Assembly (NCBI GenBank): GCA_020446675.1
Contig: JAGREE010000007.1
Location: 1 to 64,000 of the forward strand
DNA from: Alphaproteobacteria bacterium
Lineage (GTDB): Bacteria > Pseudomonadota > Alphaproteobacteria > Sphingomonadales > Emcibacteraceae
Direction: 5' to 3'
DNA: 64,000 nucleotides
Positions 44,497 to 52,987 of this stretch are shown piece after piece. How positions within the stretch are numbered: position 1 is the first letter of the stretch; each line of letters opens with the position of its first letter. The position numbers and the translations under genes are program-made. The notes under the pieces were generated by a model. The model was not told the origin of the DNA, ran no database searches, and was given only the letters and a program-made list of their open reading frames with translations.

Positions 44497-45633
44497 ATGC
44501 CGAAAAATTTCCTATCCTCCATTGAAGATGTACTTGAAGATGCAAAAAACGGGCGGATGTTCATCCTTGTTGATGATGAAGATAGAGAAAATGAAGGGGA
44601 TCTGATTATTCCCGCACAAATGGCAACGCCTGATGCTATCAATTTTATGGCCACTCATGGCCGCGGATTGGTTTGTCTGGCACTGACAGCGCGTCGTGCA
44701 GAAGATCTGGGCCTTTCCATGATGTCACAGAAAAATGCCACCCGACATCAGACAGCTTTCACCACATCAATCGAGGCTGCGGAAGGGGTGACGACCGGAA
44801 TATCGGCGGCGGACCGTGCCCACACAATATCCGTGGCCATTGACCCGACGAAAAGCAAGGATGACATAGTAACGCCAGGTCATGTTTTTCCAATTGTTGC
44901 CAAAAGGGGCGGTGTACTTGTTCGTGCCGGACATACGGAAGCGGCAGTAGATGTAGCCCGTCTTGCCGGTCTTATTCCAGCGGGCGTAATTTGCGAAATT
45001 ATGAAGGATGATGGCACCATGGCACGCCTTCCTGATTTGATTGAATTTGCCAGAAGGCATAATCTGAAAGTGGCGACAATTGCTGACCTGATTGCTTACA
45101 GACGTCGTAATGATAATTTGGTTCAGTGCATTGATACAACCCGGGTTGATAGTGAATTTGGTGGCCAGTTTTTAATGAAAGCCTATCTTGCAAAAGATGA
45201 CGGAATCCAGCATTTTGCGCTGGTAAAAGGTGATCCAAAGTCAGCTAAAAAAGTTCTTGTGCGTATGCATTCCTTTAATATTTTTGAAGATTTGCTGGGG
45301 CAAAAAGGACCGAGAAGAAGCCAGTTTAACCGTGCGATGGAAGAACTTGGCAAGGAAGAGTGCGGTGTGTTGGTATTTCTTCGTGAAAACCGGAAGACAT
45401 ATATTACCGATCAGATTGAAAAGAAGGATCAGAAAGCGAAGAAACAATCGCCGAATATCAAAAATTATGGCATTGGCGCACAGATCCTTCTAGATCTGGG
45501 CGTAAAGGACTTTGTTTTGCTTTCAGACAGTGAACAGAATGTTATTGGTATCGAAGGGTATGGATTAAATATTATCGGTCATCAAAGATTTGATGAAACT
45601 CTGGACCTCAAGATTGTAAAGAAAAAAGGATAA
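44497..45633 (+). CDS. ribBX: 3,4-dihydroxy-2-butanone-4-phosphate synthase fused to inactive GCH2-like domain (RibBX)
   Basis: 378 residues. The N-terminal 200 residues are an intact DHBP synthase: DDEDRENEGDLI with the acidic metal loop, THGRGLVCLAL, and RAGHTEAAVDVARLAG. The C-terminal half has the GTP cyclohydrolase II fold, but where active RibA has the zinc Cys cluster (VHSECLTGD...C.C) this reads VRMHSFNIFEDLLGQKGPRR with no Cys. So it cannot be a normal GTP cyclohydrolase II; it matches the RibBX type described in Proteobacteria. A separate RibA must be elsewhere in the genome. Confidence 0.92.
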   Translation: MPKNFLSSIEDVLEDAKNGRMFILVDDEDRENEGDLIIPAQMATPDAINFMATHGRGLVCLALTARRAEDLGLSMMSQKNATRHQTAFTTSIEAAEGVTTGISAADRAHTISVAIDPTKSKDDIVTPGHVFPIVAKRGGVLVRAGHTEAAVDVARLAGLIPAGVICEIMKDDGTMARLPDLIEFARRHNLKVATIADLIAYRRRNDNLVQCIDTTRVDSEFGGQFLMKAYLAKDDGIQHFALVKGDPKSAKKVLVRMHSFNIFEDLLGQKGPRRSQFNRAMEELGKEECGVLVFLRENRKTYITDQIEKKDQKAKKQSPNIKNYGIGAQILLDLGVKDFVLLSDSEQNVIGIEGYGLNIIGHQRFDETLDLKIVKKKG

Positions 45634-45638
45634 GAACG

Positions 45639-46070
45639 ATGAAGCTGCTGATCGTAGAAGCTCGGTTTTACGAGGATATTGCCGATGAGCTTGTAAAAGG
45701 CGCTATTCAGGTGCTTGAGGAAATCGGAGCGGAATATGACCGTATATCTGTGCCGGGCGCTTTTGAAATTCCGGCAGCTATTAGGTTCGCTGCCGATGGT
45801 CATGACGGCTATGATGGATATGTTGCTCTTGGCTGCGTCATTCGCGGTGAAACAACCCACTATGATTATGTCTGTGAAGAAAGTGCAAGAGCATTACAGG
45901 ATTTGGCGGTCAGAGACAGGCTGGCAATCGGTTATGGAATATTAACTGTAGAAAACAGGGATCAGGCCTGGGCAAGATGTTCCGTCAATAAACATAATAA
46001 AGGTGCTGCTGTCACACATGCGGCATTAAGGATGATTGAACTTAAAAAACAATATGGGTTAATACGCTGA
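45639..46070 (+). CDS. ribH: 6,7-dimethyl-8-ribityllumazine synthase
   Basis: Lumazine synthase, 143 residues, penultimate step of riboflavin synthesis. Seen: VEARFYEDIADELVKGA, VPGAFEIPAAIRFA, ALGCVIRGETTHYDYVCEE with the catalytic His, and NKHNKGAAVTHAALRMI. Starts 5 bp after ribBX; its TGA overlaps the nusB ATG. Confidence 0.96.
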   Translation: MKLLIVEARFYEDIADELVKGAIQVLEEIGAEYDRISVPGAFEIPAAIRFAADGHDGYDGYVALGCVIRGETTHYDYVCEESARALQDLAVRDRLAIGYGILTVENRDQAWARCSVNKHNKGAAVTHAALRMIELKKQYGLIR

Positions 46071-46528
46071 TGGCGAAAGAAAAGTCAGTAAAGGGTGGGG
46101 CACGAAGTTCGGCCCGTCTTGCCGCCGTTCAGGCGCTATACCAGATTGAAGCAAGTGATACTCCCAGCCCGATTGTTATTAAGGAATTTGTTGATCATCG
46201 TCTTGGGGAACTCATTGATGATGACCAGTTTGCCAAAGCTGATGAAGCTTTTTTTATAGATCTTGTTTCCGGAGTTGACAGCCGATCAGAGGAAATAGAT
46301 GAATTGATTACTTCCAATCTAACGGATAGCTGGAGCCTTGAGCGCATTGAATCAGTAGCACGGGCTGTTTTAAGATCTGGCGTTTATGAAATTCTGGCCA
46401 GACCGGATGTGCCGACCAACGTGATAATCAATGAATATGTTGATGTTACCAAAGCATTTTTTGATGATTCTACACCAGCATTTGTGAACGGGATACTTGA
46501 TAAAATTGCCAAACTGACGAGAGAATAG
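46070..46528 (+). CDS. nusB: Transcription antitermination protein NusB
   Basis: RNA-binding factor of the NusB/S10 rRNA antitermination complex, 152 residues, all-helical. Seen: SARLAAVQALYQIEAS at the N-terminus, ESVARAVLRSGVYEILARPDVPTNVIINEYV, and the C-terminal FVNGILDKIAKL. ATG overlaps the ribH stop (TGATG). Its stop codon is in the same reading frame as the next gene, thiL, whose likely CTG start is 3 bases further on. Confidence 0.96.
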   Translation: MAKEKSVKGGARSSARLAAVQALYQIEASDTPSPIVIKEFVDHRLGELIDDDQFAKADEAFFIDLVSGVDSRSEEIDELITSNLTDSWSLERIESVARAVLRSGVYEILARPDVPTNVIINEYVDVTKAFFDDSTPAFVNGILDKIAKLTRE

Positions 46529-46531
46529 ACA

Positions 46532-47506
46532 CTGTCAAAATCAGAATTTGACCTTATAGAACAATATTTTGCTCCTTTAAGTACGACAGGAGCCCCAGCA
46601 TTCTCATTATCAAATGATGCTGCAATTTTCGAGCCAGAGCATAACAAAAATTTGATTTTTACAAAGGATATGCTCGTTGGCGGCAAGCATTTTTTTGAAA
46701 ATGATGATCCTTATCTTATCGCTAAAAAAGCCTTGCGGGTTAACCTGTCCGATTTGGCATCAATGGGCGCAGAACCTCTTGGTTATCTGTTGGGTTTAGC
46801 TTTGCCAGATAAGAATTTTGATCCTGATCAGTGGCTTAGTCCATTTGTTGAGGGACTTAAGGATGATCAGGATAAATATCATTTTAATTTATGGGGTGGT
46901 GATACGGTGTCCACAACGGGGCCGATAACAGTTTCTGTTACGGCCATCGGACAAGCCGGGAACACCGTAAACCTGACCAGATCAGGGGCAAATACTGGCG
47001 ATGACATATATGTTTCTGGAACACTGGGAGATGCGGCAGCCGGGTTGCTCGTTCTAAAGGAAAAAATGGACCCGATAAAATTTGAATATCTGATTAAACG
47101 GTATCATTTGCCTGAGCCCAGAATCGAGCTTGGGAAAGCTTTATCAGGTATCGCCACATCAATGATGGATATTTCGGATGGGCTTTTGGGGGATATTTCA
47201 CATATATGCCGTCATTCAAAAGTCGGCGCTGAAATAAAAGTAAAAAAAATTCCGGTTTCAATTGCGCTCGGTAATCTTTTGGCAACCAAAGCAGATTATA
47301 GTTCACTTATCTGGAGTGGTGGGGATGATTATGAATTATTATTTACGACTTCACCAGATAAGGATCAGGTAATTAAAGAATTGTCAGAACAGTTGGCTAT
47401 TAAACTGACAAAGATAGGAAAGATTACCAAAGGTAAGAAAGCGATGATATTGGATGATGAAGGCGCCGAAATAAAATATGGAAAACGGGGCTTTAGTCAT
47501 TTCTAA
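46532..47506 (+). CDS. thiL: Thiamine-monophosphate kinase (probable CTG start)
   Basis: Phosphorylates thiamine monophosphate to the diphosphate cofactor. The frame opens directly after the nusB TAG (46526-46528). The first possible start with a fitting length is CTG 46532 (LSKSEFDLIEQYFAP), giving 324 residues, the normal ThiL size. Starting at the first TTG, 46652, would remove the family N-terminus SEFDLIEQYFAP and the metal region NDAAI (usually DDAAV). Later motifs: TKDMLVGGKHFFEN, VNLSDLASMGAEP, WGGDTVSTTGPI and MDISDGLLGDI. GAGAGA lies about 7 bp before the CTG. Either CTG initiation or coupling/readthrough from nusB is required. Confidence 0.9.
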   Translation: MSKSEFDLIEQYFAPLSTTGAPAFSLSNDAAIFEPEHNKNLIFTKDMLVGGKHFFENDDPYLIAKKALRVNLSDLASMGAEPLGYLLGLALPDKNFDPDQWLSPFVEGLKDDQDKYHFNLWGGDTVSTTGPITVSVTAIGQAGNTVNLTRSGANTGDDIYVSGTLGDAAAGLLVLKEKMDPIKFEYLIKRYHLPEPRIELGKALSGIATSMMDISDGLLGDISHICRHSKVGAEIKVKKIPVSIALGNLLATKADYSSLIWSGGDDYELLFTTSPDKDQVIKELSEQLAIKLTKIGKITKGKKAMILDDEGAEIKYGKRGFSHF

Positions 47507-47521
47507 AACCGGGAATAAAGA

Positions 47522-48034
47522 ATGGCTGATGAAGAAGTACAGCAAAATAGTGAACAGGAAAAACCAAAAAGCGGTAGTAAAAAATTACTCATCATAGGCC
47601 TTTTAGCAGGGCTTATTGTCGGCGGCGGCGGCGCGGCCGGGTTTTTTATCATGCAGCCGCATGAAGCAGCAAAAGACGTTCATGAAGAAAACATAGTTGA
47701 GGAAAAAGAACCGGATCTTCCAGACTATCAATATGCAAAAATGGACAGACTTCAGTTGCCATTATTTTATGATGGTAAAATATTAAATTATGCCCTTATG
47801 GACGTGTCCATTGAAGTAATTGGCAATAAAGACAAGATGCTCGTTGTAAAAAACATTCTTATCATTCGGGATGCTCTATTACGTTTCTACAGCGTAAATT
47901 CGGTTGGCCGTGACGATAACCCGCGCATTGTTGATTTTGATAAGCTATCAGAAAAAATCAAAGGTCTGGTGGATGATGAATTAAATAAAGAAATTGTATC
48001 GCGTGTTGTCATTACACAGAGCAGGAATATTTAG
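47522..48034 (+). CDS. FliL-like flagellar basal body-associated protein
   Basis: 170-residue protein with a cytoplasmic Lys/Gln-rich tail, one membrane helix (about 23-45, with GLLAGLIVGGGGAAGFFIM) and a periplasmic FliL-type domain that ends in LVDDELNKEIVSRVVITQSRNI. FliL surrounds the stator and modulates MotAB. It is 15 bp after thiL and so may share that transcript; no other flagellar gene is adjacent. Weak similarity by eye at the C-terminus, so FliL-like rather than certain FliL. Confidence 0.7.
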   Translation: MADEEVQQNSEQEKPKSGSKKLLIIGLLAGLIVGGGGAAGFFIMQPHEAAKDVHEENIVEEKEPDLPDYQYAKMDRLQLPLFYDGKILNYALMDVSIEVIGNKDKMLVVKNILIIRDALLRFYSVNSVGRDDNPRIVDFDKLSEKIKGLVDDELNKEIVSRVVITQSRNI

Positions 48035-48492
48035 TTTCCTGCCTGTGGTCCTCCGGTTGCTGATCCAAAACGACCAATATTTCCAAATAATTCAGCAAAA
48101 AAATTAACATCTCTGCCGTGTGTAATTGTTTTTTTGGAAACAGGGTCGATAACTTTATTATCGGCAACAGTATAGTGTTTGATGTCTGAAACATAATCTT
48201 CATCATCAAAGGTTATGGCCAGAATATTCATTTCAACAACCTTTTCTTTGAAAAATGCCCAGCGCTCTGTTCTTTTATTATAATAATACCAGTTATTATC
48301 ATCAAATGTAGCTTTCATGGTGGGATCTCCCAGCATGGCAACAACAGACTGTTTGGTATCTATATCTGCCCTGATCGCATCAACTTTTTCAGGATCAGGA
48401 ATATATCCATGATAAGCTTTAATTGTGGAGCATCCTGTAAGAAAAGTGACCAACAAAGAAGCAAAGATAAATTTGGTTAAAGTTTTTTTCAT
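48031..48492 (-). CDS. bamE: Outer membrane protein assembly factor BamE
   Basis: Small lipoprotein of the BAM complex, 153 residues from ATG 48492 (MKKTLTKFIF); an in-frame ATG lies three codons upstream. Signal peptide with lipobox LTGC, then the SmpA/OmlA domain: YIPDPEKVDAIRADIDTKQSVVAMLGDPTMKATFDDNNWYYY, where the KxxVxxxLGxP and WYY patterns are diagnostic. Its end overlaps that of the convergent FliL-like gene by 4 bp. Upstream it faces the Cbp3-like gene, as is usual in alphaproteobacteria. Confidence 0.93.
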   Translation of the reverse strand: MKKTLTKFIFASLLVTFLTGCSTIKAYHGYIPDPEKVDAIRADIDTKQSVVAMLGDPTMKATFDDNNWYYYNKRTERWAFFKEKVVEMNILAITFDDEDYVSDIKHYTVADNKVIDPVSKKTITHGRDVNFFAELFGNIGRFGSATGGPQAGN

Positions 48493-48728
48493 ATTGATCA
48501 CAGGCTAATTTTTTAGCTTTCTCACTCGGGAATTCATTGCAGTTTAGGATACTGCATGTTAATCCACATTCAAAAATTCAAAGCAACACATATGTTGAAT
48601 TCTAATTCAGGCAACAAAATGGCATTTGCAAGATGGCTAGTCAATAATTTAGTATATGATTTTTAGAATATTTGAATTAGAACCGCTATTTTATTGCTAT
48701 AATTTAAAATTTAAGAAAGAAAATTTTT

Positions 48729-49286
48729 ATGTTTGGTTTTTTGTTTAATGGAAAAAGACTGAATGATAGCGGTCAGGGCTTATTTCTGTCAATTATCGAA
48801 CAGTCGCGCCTCCCGTATTTTTATGCCGACTTGGAGGTTGCTGACAGTATCGATGGTAGATTTGATGTGATGGTTTTGCATATGGCTATTTTGCTCGACG
48901 AATTGGATAAGCATAATGACGAAATCCCGGAAGCGATGAAGCTAAGGCGTATAGTCCAGGAAATTATGTTTGATAATCTAGATCTTACATTGCGTGAAAT
49001 TGGTGTAGGGGATTTGGGAGTTGGCAAAAAAATCAAGGTTATGGCTGAAGCGTTTTATGGACGGGTAAAGACATATCAGGAATTATTTTTATCTGAGAAT
49101 ATAGAAAAAATGTCTGAAGCATTAAAAAGGAATGTTTATCGTGATGGTGATATCGATAAAAAGGTTTTAAGCCAATTCTCAACCTATATTTTTAAATTGC
49201 GGCATGATGTTTCCAATCAACCAATTTGGGACATAATGAAAGGAAAAATTATATTCCTAAAACCTGTGGGGAACAAAAATGACTGA
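48729..49286 (+). CDS. Ubiquinol-cytochrome c chaperone (Cbp3/UQCC1 domain)
   Basis: 185-residue soluble protein with the ubiquinol-cytochrome c chaperone domain (Cbp3/UQCC1), which helps assemble cytochrome bc1. Seen: SRLPYFYADLEVADSIDGRFDVMVLHMAILLDEL and MFDNLDLTLREIGVGDLGVGKKIKVMAEAFYGR, close to the family core. The order bamE / this gene / yceD-like / plsX is standard in alphaproteobacteria. Its last 8 bp overlap the next gene. Confidence 0.92.
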   Translation: MFGFLFNGKRLNDSGQGLFLSIIEQSRLPYFYADLEVADSIDGRFDVMVLHMAILLDELDKHNDEIPEAMKLRRIVQEIMFDNLDLTLREIGVGDLGVGKKIKVMAEAFYGRVKTYQELFLSENIEKMSEALKRNVYRDGDIDKKVLSQFSTYIFKLRHDVSNQPIWDIMKGKIIFLKPVGNKND

Positions 49287-49854
49287 TACAGGAGTTGAAA
49301 ATGAATTCAGCAGAATATTTAATCTTGACCTGATCAAAAAAAATGGCAGTGAAGTTGAATATTCGGCCAATGAAGAAGAATGTAAAAAACTGGCAGAAAG
49401 ATTTTCCATTCCTGGCGTGGTTCGCCTGAATGCCAGATGTGAATTAAAGAAACTGGATGAAAAATTAATTGGAGATTATAGTCTTTATGTGGAAATGGAT
49501 GCAGAAATTATTCAGCAGTGTGTAATGACACTAGAGGATGTAAGCGAATCAATTAAAGAGAATTTTTCAATTATTTTTAAAAGAATATCACTCTCTGAAG
49601 TAAATGACGCTCAATCAAAAGAAATTGATTTTGATGCAGATGAGGAGGATATAGTTTTTATACATCATAAAGAAATTGATATTGGTGAATTTATTGCTGA
49701 ATATTTATCGCTCTCTATGAACCCATATCCTAGGCGAGAGGATATTGATAGAAATAAATTGGGGTATGTGTTGGCAACGGAAGATCAGTTAAATACAAAC
49801 CCCGAAAAGAAAAATCCGTTTGAAGTTTTGAAAGACCTTAAACATAAAACTTGA
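49279..49854 (+). CDS. YceD-family (DUF177) protein
   Basis: 191-residue cytoplasmic acidic protein of the YceD/DUF177 family, linked to 23S rRNA / 50S assembly and often found by rpmF and plsX. Seen: the Cys in QQCVMTLEDVSESIKENFSIIF (family CxRxL-like segment), DIGEFIAEYLSLSMNPYPR near the C-terminus. No rpmF follows; plsX starts 115 bp on. Translationally coupled to the chaperone gene by an 8-bp overlap. Confidence 0.88.
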   Translation: MTDTGVENEFSRIFNLDLIKKNGSEVEYSANEEECKKLAERFSIPGVVRLNARCELKKLDEKLIGDYSLYVEMDAEIIQQCVMTLEDVSESIKENFSIIFKRISLSEVNDAQSKEIDFDADEEDIVFIHHKEIDIGEFIAEYLSLSMNPYPRREDIDRNKLGYVLATEDQLNTNPEKKNPFEVLKDLKHKT

Positions 49855-49968
49855 AGATAAAGTTTATTACTATATTTTAAACAGATAGCTTGATGAACAT
49901 GTTGTTAACGGTTCTGATATAGTATGATTTATGATATTAATAAAAAGATTATAGAATAAGGGTATGCT

Positions 49969-51063
49969 TTGACGCGTGAACTTATAATTTCATTAGATGC
50001 AATGGGTGGTGATCACGCTCCTGATATTGTTATTGAGGGGGCTAGTATTGCCAGAGAAAGAGTGCCAAATGTGCGTTTCCTCATTTTTGGCGACGAAACG
50101 AGAATCGTTCCGTTACTGACCCGTTACCCTATATTAAAAGGATGTTGCGAAGTTCATCATACCGACAAGATAATTTCAGCGGATGAAAAACCCAGTCAGG
50201 CACTTCGACGTGGTCGCGACAGCAGTATGGGACAGACTATTCAGTCAGTAAAAGACGGTAAGGCGCAGGCAGCTGTTCTTGCTGGCAACACAGGGGCCCA
50301 GATGGCACTTGCCAAATTTATCTTAAGAACAATGCAAGGGATTGATCGTCCGGCACTTGCCACTCTCATTCCCACAAGTCGCGGGGAAAGCGTTATGCTG
50401 GACTTAGGGGCAAATGTGGAATGTGATGAAAATAATCTTGTTCAGTTTGCGATTATGGGGGCTGCTTTTGCCAGAACGGTTCTTGGTGTTTCCAAGCCAA
50501 CAGTTGCTATTCTAAATGTTGGAGTTGAGGAACTTAAAGGAAGTGATGCGATCAAGAATGCAGATCGTATTTTGCGTGAAGCAAATATTCCGATGGATTA
50601 TAAAGGATTTACTGAGGGTCATGGACTTGGCGGTGGCGCGGTGGATGTTGTTGTTACAGACGGTTTTACAGGAAATATAGCCCTCAAAACGGCTGAAGGT
50701 ACGGCAAGAATGATTGCAAACCTTCTAAAAAGATCATTAAACGAGTCCCTGCTTTCAAAAATTGGGGCGCTTTTTGCGAGTTCATCTTTGATGTCTCTCC
50801 GAAACCATCTTGACCCTAATAACCACAATGGTGCCGTATTTATGGGGCTTAATGGGCTGGTGATTAAGAGCCATGGTGGGGCCTCAGCAAAAGGTTTTGC
50901 TAGTGCAATAGGCGTTGCAATAGATATGGCAGAAAATGATCTTGCGGGTAAAATTACCCGGGATTTGAAAAATTTTAACAGTACAGCAGTTGAACAGGAT
51001 GAAGATCAATTGGCCGAAAATGATGATACAATTGTTGAAATGAACATCAAGGAACACAAATAA
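49969..51063 (+). CDS. plsX: Phosphate acyltransferase PlsX
   Basis: Makes acyl-phosphate from acyl-ACP for phospholipid synthesis, 364 residues at the membrane surface. Seen: [79 protein letters not shown]. Start is TTG 49969 behind TAAGGG; the nearby ATG 49964 is out of frame and closed by TGA. About 30 extra acidic residues extend the C-terminus. fabH overlaps its stop. Confidence 0.96.
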   Translation: MTRELIISLDAMGGDHAPDIVIEGASIARERVPNVRFLIFGDETRIVPLLTRYPILKGCCEVHHTDKIISADEKPSQALRRGRDSSMGQTIQSVKDGKAQAAVLAGNTGAQMALAKFILRTMQGIDRPALATLIPTSRGESVMLDLGANVECDENNLVQFAIMGAAFARTVLGVSKPTVAILNVGVEELKGSDAIKNADRILREANIPMDYKGFTEGHGLGGGAVDVVVTDGFTGNIALKTAEGTARMIANLLKRSLNESLLSKIGALFASSSLMSLRNHLDPNNHNGAVFMGLNGLVIKSHGGASAKGFASAIGVAIDMAENDLAGKITRDLKNFNSTAVEQDEDQLAENDDTIVEMNIKEHK

Positions 51064-52040
51064 TGGGCGTAATACGTTCAGTCGTTTCCGGCACAGGGTC
51101 ATATCTTCCTGAAAGAATACTTACAAATAAAGAGCTGGAAAAAAAAGTTGATACATCCGATGAATGGATTGTCGAAAGAACAGGTATCAAGCAGCGTCAT
51201 ATAGCGTCTGAAACAGAAGTGACATCAGATCTTGCCGTAAAGGCTGCAATAAAAGCTCTGGAAAGTGCAAATCTTGCAGCGACTGATATTGATCTGATCG
51301 TTGTTGCCACGTCGACAGCGGATCAGACATTCCCATCAACAGCGACAACAGTACAATTTAAACTGGGCAACACAAATGGTGCAGCATTTGATGTACAGGC
51401 CGTATGTTCAGGATTCGTTTATGCATTGACTGTTGCCGATAATTTTATCAAGGCAGGTCAATCGAAGCATGCACTCGTAATCGGTGCAGAGACTTTTTCA
51501 CGGATTTTAGACTGGGAAGATCGCACCACTTGTGTTCTGTTTGGTGATGGTGCCGGAGCCGTTGTACTTTCTGCTCATAATGGTGCAGGGAATAACAATG
51601 ACCGTGGCATTCTGGCATCGCGAATTCATTCTGATGGAACATATAATGATCTTCTTTATGTTGATGGCGGCGTGTCCTCTACCGGCACAATTGGATTTCT
51701 GCGGATGAAAGGAAAAGAAGTATTCCGTCATGCTGTTGTGAAGCTGGCAGGTGTTATCGGTGAAGTGCTTGAAGATAGCAATATGACCTCTGAAAATATT
51801 GATTGGATCGTCCCGCATCAGGCCAATAAAAGAATCCTCGACGGTACAGCAAGAAAGCTGCAAATTGATCCTGAAAAGGTCATTGTAACAGTTGATAAAC
51901 ATGCTAATACATCAGCTGCTTCTATTCCTCTGGCGCTTGATGAAGCCGTCAGGGATGGGCGAATCACTAAAGGTCAAGTGGTGATTCTAGAAGCCATGGG
52001 AGGCGGATTCACCTGGGGTGCTTGTCTGCTGAGGTGGTAA
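51063..52040 (+). CDS. fabH: 3-oxoacyl-ACP synthase III (FabH)
   Basis: Initiates fatty acid synthesis by joining acetyl-CoA and malonyl-ACP, 325 residues. Catalytic triad visible: Cys115 in [11 protein letters not shown], His in [10 protein letters not shown], Asn in [22 protein letters not shown] near the N-terminus is typical. ATG overlaps the plsX TAA. A 140-bp gap then leads to ihfA. Confidence 0.97.
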   Translation: MGVIRSVVSGTGSYLPERILTNKELEKKVDTSDEWIVERTGIKQRHIASETEVTSDLAVKAAIKALESANLAATDIDLIVVATSTADQTFPSTATTVQFKLGNTNGAAFDVQAVCSGFVYALTVADNFIKAGQSKHALVIGAETFSRILDWEDRTTCVLFGDGAGAVVLSAHNGAGNNNDRGILASRIHSDGTYNDLLYVDGGVSSTGTIGFLRMKGKEVFRHAVVKLAGVIGEVLEDSNMTSENIDWIVPHQANKRILDGTARKLQIDPEKVIVTVDKHANTSAASIPLALDEAVRDGRITKGQVVILEAMGGGFTWGACLLRW

Positions 52041-52180
52041 TATTTGCATTTAGTGTGATATTTTTATCTTTTTTCCCAATTTGACACATAATCTAGACTA
52101 TTAGGAACTATACGCATCCCTTTGATATTGACCGAATAATCCTGCTACAGTAGGCTAGAGAAAAAATAAGAGGTAGGAAC

Positions 52181-52474
52181 ATGAGTGGAAAAACAGTAAC
52201 GAGGGCTGATTTAATTGAAGCCGTTTATCAGGAAGTGGGGCTATCTAGAAACGAGTCTGCTGACCTTGTGGAAACAGTGCTTGATGAAATTGCCGCCAAC
52301 CTGACCAACGGTGAAAATGTTAAAATTTCTTCATTCGGCAGTTTTATTGTTCGCGATAAAGGGGGCAGAGTAGGCCGCAATCCAAAAACGGGCGAAGAAG
52401 TTCCAATTGAACCTAGAAGAGTGCTGGTATTCAGACCTTCACAGGTATTGAAAGACAGAGTCAGCAAATCGTAA
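52181..52474 (+). CDS. ihfA: Integration host factor alpha subunit
   Basis: DNA-bending HU/IHF-family protein, 97 residues. Seen: [55 protein letters not shown] with the beta-arm Pro that intercalates into DNA. Sequence features ([16 protein letters not shown]) and the plsX-fabH-ihfA-merR order identify IhfA rather than HU. AGAGGT ribosome binding site. Confidence 0.96.
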   Translation: MSGKTVTRADLIEAVYQEVGLSRNESADLVETVLDEIAANLTNGENVKISSFGSFIVRDKGGRVGRNPKTGEEVPIEPRRVLVFRPSQVLKDRVSKS

Positions 52475-52520
52475 AAAAATAGAAGTAAGCAGGCTGTAAA
52501 TATGTTGTTTGACAAAGCAA

Positions 52521-52536
52521 CTGTGCGGCTGCACAG
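52521..52536. promoter_or_regulatory. Inverted repeat upstream of merR gene
   Basis: CTGTGC / GCACAG with a GGCT centre, 17 bp before the MerR-family start codon. No T-run follows, so an operator or translation-affecting hairpin is more likely than a terminator. Confidence 0.35.
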
Positions 52537-52552
52537 AAAGATATTGAGCTAG

Positions 52553-52969
52553 ATGTCAGCCTCTAAACAAGCCAAATCTCCAAATGCCTTCAGAACCATC
52601 AGTGAAGTTGCTGACAGTATAGGCATTCCTCAACATGTACTTCGCTTCTGGGAAAGTAAATTCAGCCAGATCAAACCTATGAAGCGCGGTGGGGGACGTC
52701 GATATTATCGCCCTGAGGATGTTGAGGTTATTGATGCCATTAGAAGACTACTTCATGATGACGGCTACACCATTAAGGGCGCACAGAAACTTCTTCGTGA
52801 ACATGGGGTAAAAGCGGTTGTGCAACAAAGCTATGTTCTCAGTACTGAAAGCGATGAAAAACAGATAGAGCTACCGGTTATTGCCAATACGGACGATGTT
52901 TCCTTAACATCAATCAGAGACAAGCTGGAAGAAGTCAGCGAAAATCTGAAAGCGGCTCTCAAATCATAA
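52553..52969 (+). CDS. MerR-family transcriptional regulator
   Basis: 138 residues. The N-terminal helix-turn-helix (about 14-85) reads [46 protein letters not shown] and [19 protein letters not shown], the form always seen directly after ihfA in alphaproteobacteria. No effector-binding domain or cysteine pair for metals, so its signal is unknown. The C-terminal 40 residues are predicted helical. 78 bp after ihfA, with an inverted repeat in that gap. Confidence 0.92.
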   Translation: MSASKQAKSPNAFRTISEVADSIGIPQHVLRFWESKFSQIKPMKRGGGRRYYRPEDVEVIDAIRRLLHDDGYTIKGAQKLLREHGVKAVVQQSYVLSTESDEKQIELPVIANTDDVSLTSIRDKLEEVSENLKAALKS

Positions 52970-52987
52970 TTGTCGAATTTATCTGCA

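Noticed and set aside
48502-48728. Extra gene between bamE and the Cbp3-like gene
   Set aside because: AT-rich divergent promoter region without a frame or ribosome binding site worth calling.
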